64,000 bases of DNA, from positions 434,001 through 498,000 of the forward strand of contig NZ_JPXI01000033.1 in NCBI RefSeq assembly GCF_000740675.1. Reading direction: 5' to 3'. Below, piece by piece: positions 9,816 to 19,281 of the stretch. The first letter of the stretch is position 1; every line of letters begins with the position of its first letter. The stretch comes from Massilia sp. BSC265. GTDB taxonomy: Bacteria > Pseudomonadota > Gammaproteobacteria > Burkholderiales > Burkholderiaceae_D. Position numbers and translations under genes: made by a program. The notes beneath the pieces were generated by a model. It worked only from the letters and a program-made list of their open reading frames with translations. It was not told the DNA's origin and made no database searches.

Positions 9816-10943
9816 TTACTTATCGAGGACGATACGCAGCATGCGGCGCAGCGGCTCGGCGGCGCCCCACAGCAGCTGGTCGCCCACGGTGAAGGCCGAC
9901 AGGTAATCGTTACCCATCGACATCTTGCGCAGGCGGCCCACCGGAATGGTCAGGCTGCCGGTCACGGCGGCCGGCGACAGCTCGCGCATCGAGGCTTCGC
10001 GGGTGTTCGGCACCAGCTTCACCCACTGGTTGTGCGAGGCGATGATGTCATTGATCTCATCCAGCGGCACGTCCTTGGCCAGCTTGATGGTCAGTGCCTG
10101 CGAATGGCAGCGCATCGCACCGATGCGCACGCACAGGCCGTCCACCGGGATGGCCCTGGTACCGAAACCTTCGCCGCGGCCCAGGATCTTGTTGGTCTCG
10201 GCGCCTGCCTTCCACTCTTCCTTCGACTGGCCGTTGCCCAGGTCCTTGTCGATCCAGGGGATCAGGTTGCCGGCCAGCGGCACGCCGAACTGCTTGGTCT
10301 CCTCGGCGCTCAGGCCATGCTGGGTCGCCAGCACGGTGCGGTCGATCTCGAGGATGGCCGAAGCCGGATCGTCCAGCAGCGGCTTGACCGACTGGTTGAT
10401 GGTGCCAAACTGGGTCAGCAGCTCGCGCATGTGCTGGGCGCCCCCGCCCGATGCCGCCTGGTAGGTCATGGAGGTCATCCACTCGACCAGGCCCCGCTCG
10501 AACAGGCCGCCCAGGCCGATCAGCATGCAGGACACGGTGCAGTTGCCGCCAATGAAATTCTTCACGCCGCGCGACATGGCGTTCTTGATGACGTCCTTGT
10601 TCACCGGATCCAGCACGATGACGGCGTCGTCGTTCATGCGCAGGGTCGATGCGGCGTCGATCCAGTAGCCGTTCCAGCCGCTCGCGCGCAGCTTTGGAAA
10701 CACCTCGGTGGTGTAGTCGCCGCCCTGGCACGAGATGATGATCTCGCACTTCGACAGCTCGGCGATGTCCGTCGCGCTCTTGAGCAGGGTTTCGTTTTTC
10801 GCCATCTTAGGCGCGGCGCCGCCCGGGTTGGAGGTGGTGAAGAACACCGGCTCGATGTGGTCGAAATCGCCCTCTTCCTGCATGCGCTGCATGAGGACCG
10901 AACCCACCATGCCGCGCCAACCTACCAGGCCTACTAATTTCAT
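9816..10943 (-). CDS. asd: Aspartate-semialdehyde dehydrogenase
   Basis: Asd reduces aspartyl phosphate to aspartate semialdehyde, the branch point to lysine/diaminopimelate, methionine and threonine. The 375-residue length matches the long gamma/betaproteobacterial type. The NADP-binding [14 protein letters not shown] is at residues 8-21, the catalytic cysteine is C135 in GGNCTVSC, and the acid/base histidine lies in [10 protein letters not shown]. The ATG at 10943 is preceded by AAGGGAAAA. It lies 24 nt after leuB in the leuCDB-asd run. About 280 nt without another gene separates it from fimV. Confidence 0.97.
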   Translation of the reverse strand: MKLVGLVGWRGMVGSVLMQRMQEEGDFDHIEPVFFTTSNPGGAAPKMAKNETLLKSATDIAELSKCEIIISCQGGDYTTEVFPKLRASGWNGYWIDAASTLRMNDDAVIVLDPVNKDVIKNAMSRGVKNFIGGNCTVSCMLIGLGGLFERGLVEWMTSMTYQAASGGGAQHMRELLTQFGTINQSVKPLLDDPASAILEIDRTVLATQHGLSAEETKQFGVPLAGNLIPWIDKDLGNGQSKEEWKAGAETNKILGRGEGFGTRAIPVDGLCVRIGAMRCHSQALTIKLAKDVPLDEINDIIASHNQWVKLVPNTREASMRELSPAAVTGSLTIPVGRLRKMSMGNDYLSAFTVGDQLLWGAAEPLRRMLRIVLDK

Positions 10944-10967
10944 TATTTTTCCCTTGGATAGTTCAAA

Positions 10968-12038
10968 TTATTGGAGGGCTGCAACTACGGCATTGCCCAT
11001 CTCTTCGGTACCGACCTTGCTGGTACCTGCTTCGTAAATGTCGGGGGTGCGCAGCCCCTGGGCCAGCACGCGCTTGACCGCGTTCTCGATACGGTCGGCC
11101 TGCTCCGTCCGGCCGAAGGTAAAGCGCAGCATCATCGCGGCCGACAGGATGGTCGCCAGCGGATTGGCCACGCCCTGGCCGGCGATGTCCGGCGCCGAGC
11201 CGTGCGAGGGCTCGTACAGCCCCTTGTTGTTCGCATCGAGCGAGGCCGAGGGCAGCATGCCGATCGAGCCGGTCAGCATGGCGGCGGCATCCGACAGGAT
11301 GTCGCCGAACATGTTACCAGTAACGATGACATCGAACTTCTTCGGCGCCCGCACCAGCTGCATGGCCGCGTTGTCGACGTACATGTGTTCGAGCTCGACG
11401 TCCGGGTATTCCTTGTGGACGTCGGTAACGATATCGCGCCAGAACTGGAAGGTCTCGAGGACATTCGCCTTGTCGACACTGGTGACGCGGCGGTCGCGCT
11501 TGCGCGCCGCCCCGAATGCCACGTGGGCGATGCGGCGGATTTCGCCTTCGGCGTAGCGCATGGTGTCGAAGCCTTCGCGCTGGCCCGCAAACGGCCCGTC
11601 GGGGCATTCGCGCACGCCGCGCGGCTTGCCGAAATAGATGTCGCCGGTGAGCTCGCGGATGATCAGGATGTCGAGGCCGGAGACGACCTCGGGTTTGAGC
11701 GTGGAGGCGCCTGCAAGTTCCGGATACAGGATGGCCGGGCGCAGGTTGGCGAACAGGCCGAGCTCCTTGCGCAGGCCGAGGATGGCCTGCTCCGGGCGCA
11801 GCGCGCGCTCGAGCGTGTCGTATTGGTAATCGCCGACGGCGCCGAACAGCACTGCGTCGGCCTGCTTGGCCAGCTTCAGGGTGCCTTCCGGCAGCGGGTG
11901 GCCGTGGGCCGCGTAGCCGGCGCCCCCGACCTGGGCGGTTTCCATTTCAAACGGTTCGCCCAGCGCGTCCAGGACCTTGACCGCCTGGTCCATGATTTCC
12001 GGGCCGATGCCGTCACCCGGCAGGATTGCGATTTTCAT
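10968..12038 (-). CDS. leuB: 3-isopropylmalate dehydrogenase
   Basis: LeuB oxidatively decarboxylates 3-isopropylmalate with NAD+ in leucine synthesis. The protein is 356 aa, the usual length. It starts [16 protein letters not shown] and contains the substrate-binding [25 protein letters not shown] region, the catalytic Tyr/Lys segments and the NAD-binding [18 protein letters not shown] motif. The ATG at 12038 follows a GAGAGA ribosome site. It lies 10 nt after leuD and 24 nt before asd, so it is clearly part of one operon. Confidence 0.97.
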   Translation of the reverse strand: MKIAILPGDGIGPEIMDQAVKVLDALGEPFEMETAQVGGAGYAAHGHPLPEGTLKLAKQADAVLFGAVGDYQYDTLERALRPEQAILGLRKELGLFANLRPAILYPELAGASTLKPEVVSGLDILIIRELTGDIYFGKPRGVRECPDGPFAGQREGFDTMRYAEGEIRRIAHVAFGAARKRDRRVTSVDKANVLETFQFWRDIVTDVHKEYPDVELEHMYVDNAAMQLVRAPKKFDVIVTGNMFGDILSDAAAMLTGSIGMLPSASLDANNKGLYEPSHGSAPDIAGQGVANPLATILSAAMMLRFTFGRTEQADRIENAVKRVLAQGLRTPDIYEAGTSKVGTEEMGNAVVAALQ

Positions 12039-12048
12039 GCGGTCTCTC

Positions 12049-12696
12049 TCAAATCGTGTTGGCCAGCCAGGGCTGGGCGGCCAGGTGGCGTTGTTCGAAG
12101 CCGCGGATCTCGTCGGCGTGGCGCAGGGTCAGGCCGATGTCGTCCAGGCCGTTGAGCAGGCAGTACTTGCGGAAGTCGTCGATGGCGAAGCCGTACGACA
12201 GGCTGCCGTCGGCGGAACTGATGCGCTGCTGTTCCAGGTCCACCGTCAGCTTGAAGCCCGGGTTCGCCTCCACCGCCTTGAACAGGCCGTCCACCGCTTC
12301 TTCGGACAGCACGATCGGCAGCAGGCCGCTCTTGTAGCAGTTGTTGAAGAAGATGTCGGCGAAGCTCGGCGCCACGATGGCGCGGAAGCCGTACTGCTGC
12401 AGGGCCCAGGGCGCATGCTCGCGCGAGGAGCCGCAGCCGAAGTTCTTGCGCGCCAGCAGGATCGAGGCGCCCGCATAGCGCGACTGGTTGAGCACGAAAT
12501 CCGGGTTGACCGGACGGGTGCTGCAGTCCTGGCCCGGCTCGCCGTGGTCCAGGTAGCGCCACTCGTCGAATAGATTGGGGCCGAAGCCGGTGCGGCGGAT
12601 CGATTTCAGGAATTGCTTCGGAATGATGGCATCGGTGTCGACGTTGGCGCGGTCGAGCGGCGCCACCAGTCCTTCGTGTACGGTGAATTTATCCAT
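12049..12696 (-). CDS. leuD: 3-isopropylmalate dehydratase small subunit
   Basis: LeuD is the small subunit that, with LeuC, isomerises 2-isopropylmalate to 3-isopropylmalate. The 215 residues carry the expected N-terminal [14 protein letters not shown], the loop [13 protein letters not shown] and the [17 protein letters not shown] segment. The ATG at 12696 is preceded by AGGAGCCGGAG. It is separated from leuC by a tiny entericidin-type lipoprotein gene, an arrangement common in this family. Confidence 0.97.
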   Translation of the reverse strand: MDKFTVHEGLVAPLDRANVDTDAIIPKQFLKSIRRTGFGPNLFDEWRYLDHGEPGQDCSTRPVNPDFVLNQSRYAGASILLARKNFGCGSSREHAPWALQQYGFRAIVAPSFADIFFNNCYKSGLLPIVLSEEAVDGLFKAVEANPGFKLTVDLEQQRISSADGSLSYGFAIDDFRKYCLLNGLDDIGLTLRHADEIRGFEQRHLAAQPWLANTI

Positions 12697-12721
12697 GGTC
12701 GCTCCGGCTCCTGATGAATTG

Positions 12722-12847
12722 TTATTTGCCGCCGGCGCTGGTGACGACCTGGCCGACCTTCTGCACGTCCTTGCCGATGCCCGAGATGGTGTTGCAGCCG
12801 GTGAGGACGAATGCTGCGGCGAGTGCGAGGGCGATTGCTTTTTTCAT
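12722..12847 (-). CDS. Entericidin-type small lipoprotein
   Basis: This 41-codon gene lies between leuC and leuD. The product has a short Lys-Lys signal peptide and a lipobox VLTGC, with C18 as the predicted lipidated residue, then a small polar tail, [15 protein letters not shown] plus a few residues. This matches the entericidin A/B family of small membrane lipoproteins. A ribosome site CAGGAAC precedes the ATG. Entericidins have been linked to cell lysis control in enterobacteria; no role is established in this leu context. Confidence 0.85.
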   Translation of the reverse strand: MKKAIALALAAAFVLTGCNTISGIGKDVQKVGQVVTSAGGK

Positions 12848-12904
12848 GATGTTCCTGTTTCGGTATGACGGATAAAGCGGCTTGTTCAAGAGTTCATTAA
12901 CGTT

Positions 12905-14305
12905 TCAGAGTGCGCGTACGTCGACAAAATGGCCGGCGATGCCTGCCGCCGCCGCCATCGCGGGCGACACCAGGTGGGTGCGGCCGCCCTGTCCCTGGCG
13001 TCCCTCGAAGTTGCGGTTCGAGGTCGAGGCGCAGCGCTCGCCCGGAGCCAGGCGGTCGGCGTTCATGGCAAGGCACATCGAGCAGCCCGGCTCGCGCCAC
13101 TCGAAGCCGGCTTCCGTGAAGATGCGGTCCAGGCCTTCGCGCTCGGCCTGTTCCTTGACCAGGCCCGACCCCGGCACCACCATCGCCAGCTTGACGTTGG
13201 GCGCGCGCTGGCGGCCGCGCACGACGCTTGCTGCGGCGCGCAGGTCTTCGATGCGCGAGTTGGTGCAGGAGCCGATGAAGACCTTGTCGATCCGGATCTG
13301 CTCGATCGGGGTATTCGGCGCCAGGTCCATGTAGGCCAGGGCCTTCTCGATGGCGCCACGGCGCACGGGGTCGCTCTCTTCGCGCGGATCAGGCACGCGG
13401 CCGTCGACCGAGGTCACCATCTCGGGCGAGGTGCCCCAGGTAACCTGGGGACGGATCTCCGCCGCATCGAGCCTGACGACGGTGTCGAAAGCAGCGCCTT
13501 CGTCCGAGTGCAGGGTGCGCCAGTAGGCGACGGCCTGCTCCCACTGCTCCCCCTTGGGCGAGAACGGGCGGCCCTTCACGTAGTCGATGGTGGTGTCGTC
13601 CACCGCGACCATGCCGGCGCGCGCGCCCGCTTCGATCGCCATGTTGCAGACCGTCATGCGGCCTTCCATCGACAGGGCGCGGATGGTCGAGCCGCCGAAT
13701 TCGATGGCATAGCCGGTGCCGCCGGCGGTGCCGATTTTGCCGATCACGGCCAGCACGATGTCCTTGGCGGTCACGCCCGGCGGCAGTTCGCCGTCGACCT
13801 GCACCAGCATCGACTTCGACTTCTTGGCCAGCAGGGTTTGCGTGGCCAGCACGTGCTCGACTTCCGAGGTGCCGATGCCGTGCGCCAGGCAGCCGAAGGC
13901 GCCATGGGTGGAGGTGTGCGAGTCGCCGCAGACCACCGTCATGCCGGGCAGCGTGGCGCCCTGCTCCGGGCCGATCACGTGGACGATGCCCTGGCGTTTG
14001 TCGTTCATGTCGAAGTAGGTGAGACCGAAGCTCTTCGCATTGGCGTCCAGGGTCTCGACCTGCAGGCGTGAGGTCGGGTCGGCGATGCCGTGGGCGCGGT
14101 CGGTGGTCGGCACGTTGTGGTCGGCCACCGCCAGGTTCGCGGCCGTGCGCCATAGCCCGCGGCCGGCCTCGCGCAGGCCCTCGAAGGCTTGCGGGCTGGT
14201 GACTTCGTGCACCAGGTGGCGGTCGATGTAGAGGACGGTGGTGCCATCGGCGTCGGCACGCACGACATGGGAATCCCAGAGTTTGTCGTAGAGCGTTTTT
14301 TGCAT
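12905..14305 (-). CDS. leuC: 3-isopropylmalate dehydratase large subunit
   Basis: LeuC is the aconitase-like [4Fe-4S] large subunit of isopropylmalate isomerase. The 466 residues include the early [11 protein letters not shown] start, the [14 protein letters not shown] motif and the cluster cysteines in GSCTNSR and CSMCLAMN. The C-terminal substrate loop, [18 protein letters not shown], is intact. The ATG at 14305 gives the conserved N-terminus. It heads the leuC-ecn-leuD-leuB-asd operon; an AT-rich inverted repeat 130-168 nt upstream may be regulatory. Confidence 0.97.
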   Translation of the reverse strand: MQKTLYDKLWDSHVVRADADGTTVLYIDRHLVHEVTSPQAFEGLREAGRGLWRTAANLAVADHNVPTTDRAHGIADPTSRLQVETLDANAKSFGLTYFDMNDKRQGIVHVIGPEQGATLPGMTVVCGDSHTSTHGAFGCLAHGIGTSEVEHVLATQTLLAKKSKSMLVQVDGELPPGVTAKDIVLAVIGKIGTAGGTGYAIEFGGSTIRALSMEGRMTVCNMAIEAGARAGMVAVDDTTIDYVKGRPFSPKGEQWEQAVAYWRTLHSDEGAAFDTVVRLDAAEIRPQVTWGTSPEMVTSVDGRVPDPREESDPVRRGAIEKALAYMDLAPNTPIEQIRIDKVFIGSCTNSRIEDLRAAASVVRGRQRAPNVKLAMVVPGSGLVKEQAEREGLDRIFTEAGFEWREPGCSMCLAMNADRLAPGERCASTSNRNFEGRQGQGGRTHLVSPAMAAAAGIAGHFVDVRAL

Positions 14306-14434
14306 GGTCTATCCGGTGAAGGCGGTACCCCAAGGAATGGCGAAGCGCGGGGACGGTTTTTGATTATGCCATAATTGTGCACTGCCGCACCAAGCGGGGG
14401 CAACGCATTTTTCTGCTAAGGAATAAAAATAAAA

Positions 14435-14473
14435 GCAAATGTTATTTGCATAGACAACTCAGCATGCAAATAA
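14435..14473. repeat. AT-rich inverted repeats upstream of leuC
   Basis: TTATTTGCAT (14442-14451) and its exact complement ATGCAAATAA (14464-14473) are separated by 12 nt. A third arm, GCAAAT at 14435-14440, also pairs with ATTTGC at 14444-14449. The block is sharply AT-rich in a GC-rich genome and lies between the cheA terminator and leuC, so it could be a regulator site or transcript structure for the leu operon. Confidence 0.5.
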
Positions 14474-14504
14474 AAAAAGCCTGAGCAGGCTTGCTCAGGC
14501 TTTT
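14472..14504 (-). terminator. Rho-independent terminator after cheA
   Basis: GCCTGAGC (14479-14486) pairs with GCTCAGGC (14493-14500) around a 6-nt loop. Seven A residues on the plus-strand left flank become a T run on the minus strand, right after the stem, about 60 nt past the cheA stop. Four T residues on the other side could give weak termination in the opposite direction. Confidence 0.85.
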
Positions 14505-14561
14505 GTATGCGCTTTTGTCACAGAGCGGTCATTGGACCGCTTTGCGCACTGCAGTAACTAC

Positions 14562-16445
14562 TTACGCGGCCAAACGGACCGTGGAGCGGCAGCCATCCAT
14601 CAGGAAGGACAGTCCCACCACCAGCACCAGTTCGCCTTCGGCCGAACGCGCGGTGCCGGTGATGCCCTCGACCGACAGCGCGGTCATCGGCTTGATCACC
14701 AGGTCGGCCGTGCCGTCCACCGCTTCCACCGCCAGGATATACGGCTGCGGGGCGTTGATGACGATGCCGACGCGTTCCGAGCAGGCTTCGTAGCCCAGGG
14801 CGAGGGCCAGCGAACGCACCGGCAGCGGGCGACCCTGGTCCTTCAGCACCGGCGCGCCGCCGACGCACTGGAACTCTTCCGGCAACTCGACCACGCGCTC
14901 GACGACGGCCATCGGCAGCGCCAGCGAGGCGCTGGAGGTCGACACCAGCATGGTCGGCACGATCGACAGTTCGATCGGCAGGCGAATCGCGAAGCGCGTG
15001 CCCTGGCCGAGCTGCGATTCGATGCGGATCGCGCCACGGTTCTTCTCGACCGCCGTCTTGACCACATCCATGCCCACGCCGCGGCCGGAGACCGAGGAAG
15101 CCACCTCCTTGGTCGAGAAGCCGGGCAGGAACACCAGCTGGTAGGCGTCGTCGTCGTTCGGGGCGCCGTTCTCGCCGATCAGGCCCTTGTCGATCGCCTT
15201 GCGGCGCAGCCTGACGGGGTCCATGCCCTTGCCGTCGTCCTGCAGCACGATCATGACGCTGTTGGCTTCCTGCCATGCCTTCAGCAGGATGAAGGCCTTG
15301 GCAGGCTTGCCGGCGGCGATGCGTTCTTCCGGCGACTCGACACCATGGTCGAGTGCGTTGCGCAGCATGTGTACCAGCGGGTCGTACAGGCTGTCCACCA
15401 CGACGCGGTCGACTTCGGTCTCGGCGCCTTCGATGGTCAGCTCGACGTCCTTGCCGAGGTCCTTGGCCAGCTCGCGCACCAGGCGCGGGAACTTCTGGAA
15501 CAGGCGGCCGACCGGCTGCATGCGGGTCGCCAGCGTGGCGCGCTGCAGTTCGGCCGAGTAGCGCGAGGCGCGCTCCAGGGTCTCGGTGAGCGTTGCCATC
15601 AGGGCGGCGGCCGGGCCTTCGAACTTGAACTGCTGCAGGCGTTCGAGCAGCACGGCGGCCTGGTTCGCGGCCTGCACCGATTCACCCGCCACTTCCAGCA
15701 GCGCGTCCAGCTTGACCGCATCGATACGGATGCTTTCGTCCTTGGCCGGGGCTGCGGCGGCGCGCGCATCGGCGACCTTGTCGTTCTGGCGCCGATCGAC
15801 GCCGTCCCAGCCGCCCTGCTTGGCGGCCGGTGCGGCTTCGGCCGGGACAGCGGCGGCAACCGGCGCAGCCGCGGCCGCCGCTGCGGGCGCCGATCCTGCG
15901 GCGATCGCGGCGCTGGCCGGCACCACGGCGTTGTACATGCCGACCCAGTCGAGGCCATCGTCACCTGGGCCCGGCGCCGCGGCAGCGGCGGCAGGCTCGA
16001 CGGCGACTGGCGCAGGCGCGGGCGCAGCCACCGGCGCGGCGGGCGCGGCGCTCGGTGCGCCCTTGCCTTCGATCGCGTCCGTCAGGATGCGCTCGAGGGC
16101 GGCCGGCATCTGCGCCAGGCCTTCCGGCGGCGTGCCGTTGTTCAGGTCATTGAGCTGGTCGGCCACGAAACCCGACGCTTCGAGTGCGGCCTCGATCGCC
16201 AGCGGTGTCACCGGCGCCTGTCCGGTGCGCAGGGCGTCGAACAGGTTCTCGGTCAGGTGGCAGGCCGCGACCAGCGCGGGCAGGCCCATGAAGCCGGCGC
16301 CGCCCTTGATCGTGTGGAAGGAGCGGAACACCGCATTCAGTGTTTCCTTGTTGTCCGGATCGCGTTCGAGGCGCAGCAAATGTTCTTCAACATTTACCGC
16401 AAGGTCCATCGCCTCGACGACGAAGTCCTTGAGCATATCGTCCAT
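14562..16445 (-). CDS. cheA: Chemotaxis histidine kinase CheA
   Basis: CheA autophosphorylates in response to chemoreceptors and passes phosphate to CheY and CheB. The 627-residue protein has an N-terminal HPt domain with H44 in FRSFHTIKGGAGF, a long Ala/Pro linker, a dimerisation domain, the ATPase with an N box (HMLRNALDHG), DDGKGMD and GRGVGMDVVK, and a C-terminal CheW-like domain. No recognisable P2 CheY-docking domain is seen between HPt and dimerisation domain, only low-complexity linker. Its ATG shares one base with the cheZ stop (TAATG), so the two are coupled. No cheY, cheW or receptor gene is adjacent. It is followed by a strong terminator. Confidence 0.94.
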   Translation of the reverse strand: MDDMLKDFVVEAMDLAVNVEEHLLRLERDPDNKETLNAVFRSFHTIKGGAGFMGLPALVAACHLTENLFDALRTGQAPVTPLAIEAALEASGFVADQLNDLNNGTPPEGLAQMPAALERILTDAIEGKGAPSAAPAAPVAAPAPAPVAVEPAAAAAAPGPGDDGLDWVGMYNAVVPASAAIAAGSAPAAAAAAAPVAAAVPAEAAPAAKQGGWDGVDRRQNDKVADARAAAAPAKDESIRIDAVKLDALLEVAGESVQAANQAAVLLERLQQFKFEGPAAALMATLTETLERASRYSAELQRATLATRMQPVGRLFQKFPRLVRELAKDLGKDVELTIEGAETEVDRVVVDSLYDPLVHMLRNALDHGVESPEERIAAGKPAKAFILLKAWQEANSVMIVLQDDGKGMDPVRLRRKAIDKGLIGENGAPNDDDAYQLVFLPGFSTKEVASSVSGRGVGMDVVKTAVEKNRGAIRIESQLGQGTRFAIRLPIELSIVPTMLVSTSSASLALPMAVVERVVELPEEFQCVGGAPVLKDQGRPLPVRSLALALGYEACSERVGIVINAPQPYILAVEAVDGTADLVIKPMTALSVEGITGTARSAEGELVLVVGLSFLMDGCRSTVRLAA

Positions 16446-17323
16446 TAGAACCCCAGATCGGCCAAAAGATCGTCAACGCTATCCTGGTTCAGTGCCGACT
16501 CCGGCACCGACGGACCCTGCATCAGCGGCGCAGGCGCGGGCGGCGACGGCACCTCCTTCTTCGCCAGCTTTTCCTTCAGGTCGGCCGGAGCGTGGTCGCG
16601 CAGCAGCTGCGCCAGCTCGTTCTCCACCGTCTGGGTGATCTTGACCACTTTCTTGATCAGCTGGCCGGTGATGTCCTGGAAGTCCTGGGCCATCATGATT
16701 TCGAGCAGGCGCGCCTTCTCGGCTTCGGTCGCTTCGTTCACGGCGGTGGCGAACTGGCGCGAATCGCCGGCCAGGGCCTTGAATTCATCCAGGCTGAGCT
16801 TGCCCGAGAACAGGTCGGCCCAGCGGGTCTCCATGTCCTTGGCCTGCTTCGACAGCAGGTCCTGGGCCGGCATGCCGTCGTCCAGGGTGTTGAGCACCTT
16901 GTTGGCGGCCTGCTCGGTCAGGGTAGCGACATATTCCAGGCGGTCCTGGGCGTCGACGATGGCCGAGGAAGCCTCGGTCAGCGCCTTGTCGTAGCCGAGC
17001 TCGCGCAGCGAATCGTGCAGCAGGCGCACGATGCCGCCGAGGCGCTCGAACATCGCGTGTTCGCCGTCGCTGGTCGCGGGCGGCAGGGCCGGCGCGGCGG
17101 CCACCGGGGCGGCAACGGCGGCAACCGGAGCGGCAGCGGCAGGTGCGCTCGCCGCCGAGACCTGGTCGAACAGGGAGTCGAGGTCGTCTTCGTCTGCGGC
17201 AACGGTGGCGGCAGCGACGGCAGGTGCCGGCTCGGCCGCCGGCGCAGGGGCAGCCGGAGCGCTGGCGCGCTGGGCCGCCACTTCCTCGAATAATGCGTCG
17301 AAATCGTCAGCGGCGTCGGTCAT
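16445..17323 (-). CDS. cheZ: CheY-P phosphatase CheZ
   Basis: CheZ speeds dephosphorylation of CheY-P and so resets the flagellar motor signal. The 292 residues contain the long helical hairpin with the catalytic segment MAQDFQDITGQLIKK; Q221 and D217 correspond to E. coli Q147 and D143. The C-terminal CheY-binding peptide is VDDLLADLGF at the very end. The N-terminal 80 residues are an Ala/Pro-rich tail holding two similar acidic blocks, DDFDALFEEV and DDLDSLFDQV. It is first in a two-gene operon with cheA, overlapping it by one base. Confidence 0.93.
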   Translation of the reverse strand: MTDAADDFDALFEEVAAQRASAPAAPAPAAEPAPAVAAATVAADEDDLDSLFDQVSAASAPAAAAPVAAVAAPVAAAPALPPATSDGEHAMFERLGGIVRLLHDSLRELGYDKALTEASSAIVDAQDRLEYVATLTEQAANKVLNTLDDGMPAQDLLSKQAKDMETRWADLFSGKLSLDEFKALAGDSRQFATAVNEATEAEKARLLEIMMAQDFQDITGQLIKKVVKITQTVENELAQLLRDHAPADLKEKLAKKEVPSPPAPAPLMQGPSVPESALNQDSVDDLLADLGF

Positions 17324-17714
17324 AATCCCTGCTTCTCCATGGTGTATTAGTTCGCAATGAGCGTTGCATTCGGTGTGATTACTGCAACCATCCGGTGCGC
17401 ACGGGCGGCAATGCCGGTTGGTTCAAGGTTTGCATGCGAGTGTAGCAGCGTAGTTGCCACAGGTAAATCTCATCGGCAGAGACACAACAAAATGGACAGC
17501 GAAACTTAATTCCGCGACAATTAAACAGCACGGTTCCTGAATGTTTACACAAGGGAGGTGTTGTTTTTCGTAACTCGACGGGTCTGCTTGTCATCGTATC
17601 CCTCTTGCCGGAAAATAAGAGCCCGAAGTTTGATCGAGCTCAACAGTTTGCGTTCTTGCAATCGCCGCCGCGCCCGGTACGCCCCAGAATGGCGTGGCCA
17701 TTGGAGGAGTCACC
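17324..17714. other. Divergent intergenic region cheZ / uspA
   Basis: About 390 nt separate the divergent cheZ and uspA genes, with a small amount of AT-rich sequence around 17500-17540. An FNR-like site is listed separately. A GCCGAT core resembling a flagellar sigma28 -10 element lies on the minus strand near 17475, but no matching -35 was found at the right spacing. No convincing gene is seen here. Confidence 0.6.
17630..17643 (+). promoter_or_regulatory. FNR-like box upstream of uspA
   Basis: TTGATCGAGCTCAA matches the FNR/Anr consensus TTGAT-N4-ATCAA at 9 of 10 positions. It is centred 78 nt before the uspA start codon. Usp genes are frequent targets of FNR-type regulators, and a Crp/Fnr protein with the ETVSR recognition motif is encoded 1.7 kb downstream. 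No good -10 was seen at the expected distance, so the call is tentative. Confidence 0.35.
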
Positions 17715-18182
17715 ATGTACCGCAAAATCCTGATCACCACCGACGGCTCGGCCGTGTCGCAGCATACGGCCTGCGCCGGCGTCAAATTCGCGCAACAGAT
17801 GGGCGCCGAGGTGCTGGCGCTGTTCGTCGCTCCCGAGTATCAGTATCCCGTGTACGTGGAAATCATCCCCCCCTCCTACCCGAGCGAAGAAGAATATATC
17901 GCGCAGATGCGCCGCATGGGCGAGGAGTACATGGGCAAGATCATGCGGTCCTGCGCCGGCGCGGGCCTGAAGCACGGCTGCATGACCGCGTTTTCCGATA
18001 CTGCGGCCCTGAAAATCGTCGACGTCGCCGAGCAGGAAGGCTGCGACCTCATCTTCATGGGATCGCACGGCCGCAGCGGCTGGGGCCAGCTGTTGCTTGG
18101 CAGCGTCACCAACAAGGTGTTGTCGCACACGACCAAGCCAGTGCTGGTGCACCGCCTGATCAGTGAGCCTGTACCCGCCTGA
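17715..18182 (+). CDS. Universal stress protein (UspA family)
   Basis: A single Usp domain of 155 residues, starting at ATG 17715 after GGAGGAG; an in-frame codon at 17694 is less likely. It opens with YRKILITTDGS, the usual first strand and nucleotide loop, and ends with the ATP-binding motif GSHGRSGWGQLLLGSVT, so it is probably of the ATP-binding type. Such proteins support survival under starvation, stress or low oxygen. It is monocistronic or runs toward the response regulator 97 nt downstream. An FNR-like box lies upstream. Confidence 0.93.
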   Translation: MYRKILITTDGSAVSQHTACAGVKFAQQMGAEVLALFVAPEYQYPVYVEIIPPSYPSEEEYIAQMRRMGEEYMGKIMRSCAGAGLKHGCMTAFSDTAALKIVDVAEQEGCDLIFMGSHGRSGWGQLLLGSVTNKVLSHTTKPVLVHRLISEPVPA

Positions 18183-18278
18183 AAAGGAAGCCCGCGTGAA
18201 GAAAGAACGACAAATGCCGGCGCCGTCCTGTGTTAGCCTGAACCGGTCATCGTCGCTTTCACCAAGAAGGATGGTTTT

Positions 18279-18923
18279 ATGATTCGCATCGTCATTGCCG
18301 ACGACCACACGATCATGCGCGAAGGACTCAAGCGCATCCTCGATGGGGCGCCGGATATCGAGATCGCCGGAGAAGCGACCAACGGCTTCGAAGTGCTGGC
18401 TCAGGTGCGTCAGGGCGGATTCGACCTGCTGCTGCTCGACCTGTCGATGCCGGGCCGCAGCGGTGTCGACCTGATCCGCCAGGTGCGCAGCGAGGCGCCC
18501 AAGCTGGCGATCCTGATCCTCACCATGCACGAGGAAGAACAGTACGCGGTGCGGGCGATCCGCGCCGGCGCCCAGGGCTACCTCACCAAGGAGAGCGCGG
18601 GCACCCAGCTGGTCGGCGCGATCCGCAAGGTGGCCTCGGGACGTCCTTATATCAGTACCGAGGTGGCCGAGCAGCTGGCGCTGAATATCATGGCGCCGAA
18701 CGAACAGTTGTTGCATAAACAGCTATCCGACCGTGAATTCGAGGTGTTTTCGCTTCTCGTCGGCGGGAAATCGATCACCGAGATCGCCAACAACCTGCAC
18801 CTGTCGGTCAAGACGGTCAGTACCCACAAGACCCGCATCATGCAGAAGATGGGCATGACCTCGCTGTCCGAAATGGTGCAGTACGCCGTGGCGCACCGGC
18901 TCTTGTCACCGATGAAGGCCTAG
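18279..18923 (+). CDS. NarL/FixJ-type response regulator
   Basis: A 214-residue two-domain regulator. The receiver domain (1-120) has the acidic pair D8/D9, phosphorylation site D54 in LLLLDLSMPG and K104 in YLTKES. The C-terminal LuxR-type helix-turn-helix is at about 150-205 (LSDREFEVFSLLVGGKSITEIA, SVKTVSTHKTRIMQKM, given here in pieces). An AGAAGGA ribosome site precedes ATG 18279. No cognate kinase is adjacent; the nearest sensor genes in the window are more than 12 kb away. A perfect hairpin follows the gene. Confidence 0.93.
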   Translation: MIRIVIADDHTIMREGLKRILDGAPDIEIAGEATNGFEVLAQVRQGGFDLLLLDLSMPGRSGVDLIRQVRSEAPKLAILILTMHEEEQYAVRAIRAGAQGYLTKESAGTQLVGAIRKVASGRPYISTEVAEQLALNIMAPNEQLLHKQLSDREFEVFSLLVGGKSITEIANNLHLSVKTVSTHKTRIMQKMGMTSLSEMVQYAVAHRLLSPMKA

Positions 18924-18943
18924 GATCAAGAAGAATTAGACAC

Positions 18944-18969
18944 ACTGGCGGCGATTTTGTGCCGCCAGT
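18944..18969 (+). terminator. Hairpin after response regulator gene
   Basis: ACTGGCGGC (18944-18952) pairs perfectly with GCCGCCAGT (18961-18969) around an 8-nt loop, 21 nt past the stop codon. The downstream bases are C-rich rather than a T run, so it may be a weak or factor-dependent terminator or an mRNA-protecting hairpin. Confidence 0.5.
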
Positions 18970-19281
18970 TGCCCCTCCCAGGGGGGCATCCTCCCCGTCC
19001 CCGCACTGCCCCTCCTCCTACAACGCCTTCCCGGCTCTTCCCTCTGTCGTTCAACATTGTCGGTCGGATTATTCCTACAGGTCTGTCAGCCTTCCTACCT
19101 ACATATTCAGCCATCGCTGATATCCGTGCCGGACTCGTGTTGGCATACTGAATCCAGCGTTTCGACTTGCTTGCGATCCAAGTCCCAGCGTGAGCCAACC
19201 TGCAGCAAGGTTCTGCTCTAGCCCCGGTTGCTTGCTCCGCCCTGTGGTCGCCGCCTGAAACCTTGAGTCTTTCACCTGGAG
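18970..19281. other. Intergenic region before the Crp/Fnr gene
   Basis: About 310 nt of pyrimidine-rich sequence with no convincing gene on either strand. A short GC hairpin lies near 18971-18987 (GCCCC pairing with GGGGC). CATACT near 19144 could be a -10 element for the downstream regulator, but no clear -35 partner was found. Confidence 0.5.

Noticed and set aside
17470..17510. Possible sigma28 promoter of cheZ-cheA
   Set aside because: A GCCGAT core exists on the minus strand, but TTAAGTTT is 24 nt away instead of about 11, so the spacing is wrong.
17379..17594. 71-codon minus-strand frame upstream of cheZ
   Set aside because: No ribosome site at its start and Cys/Arg-rich unstructured composition; more likely the cheZ promoter region.
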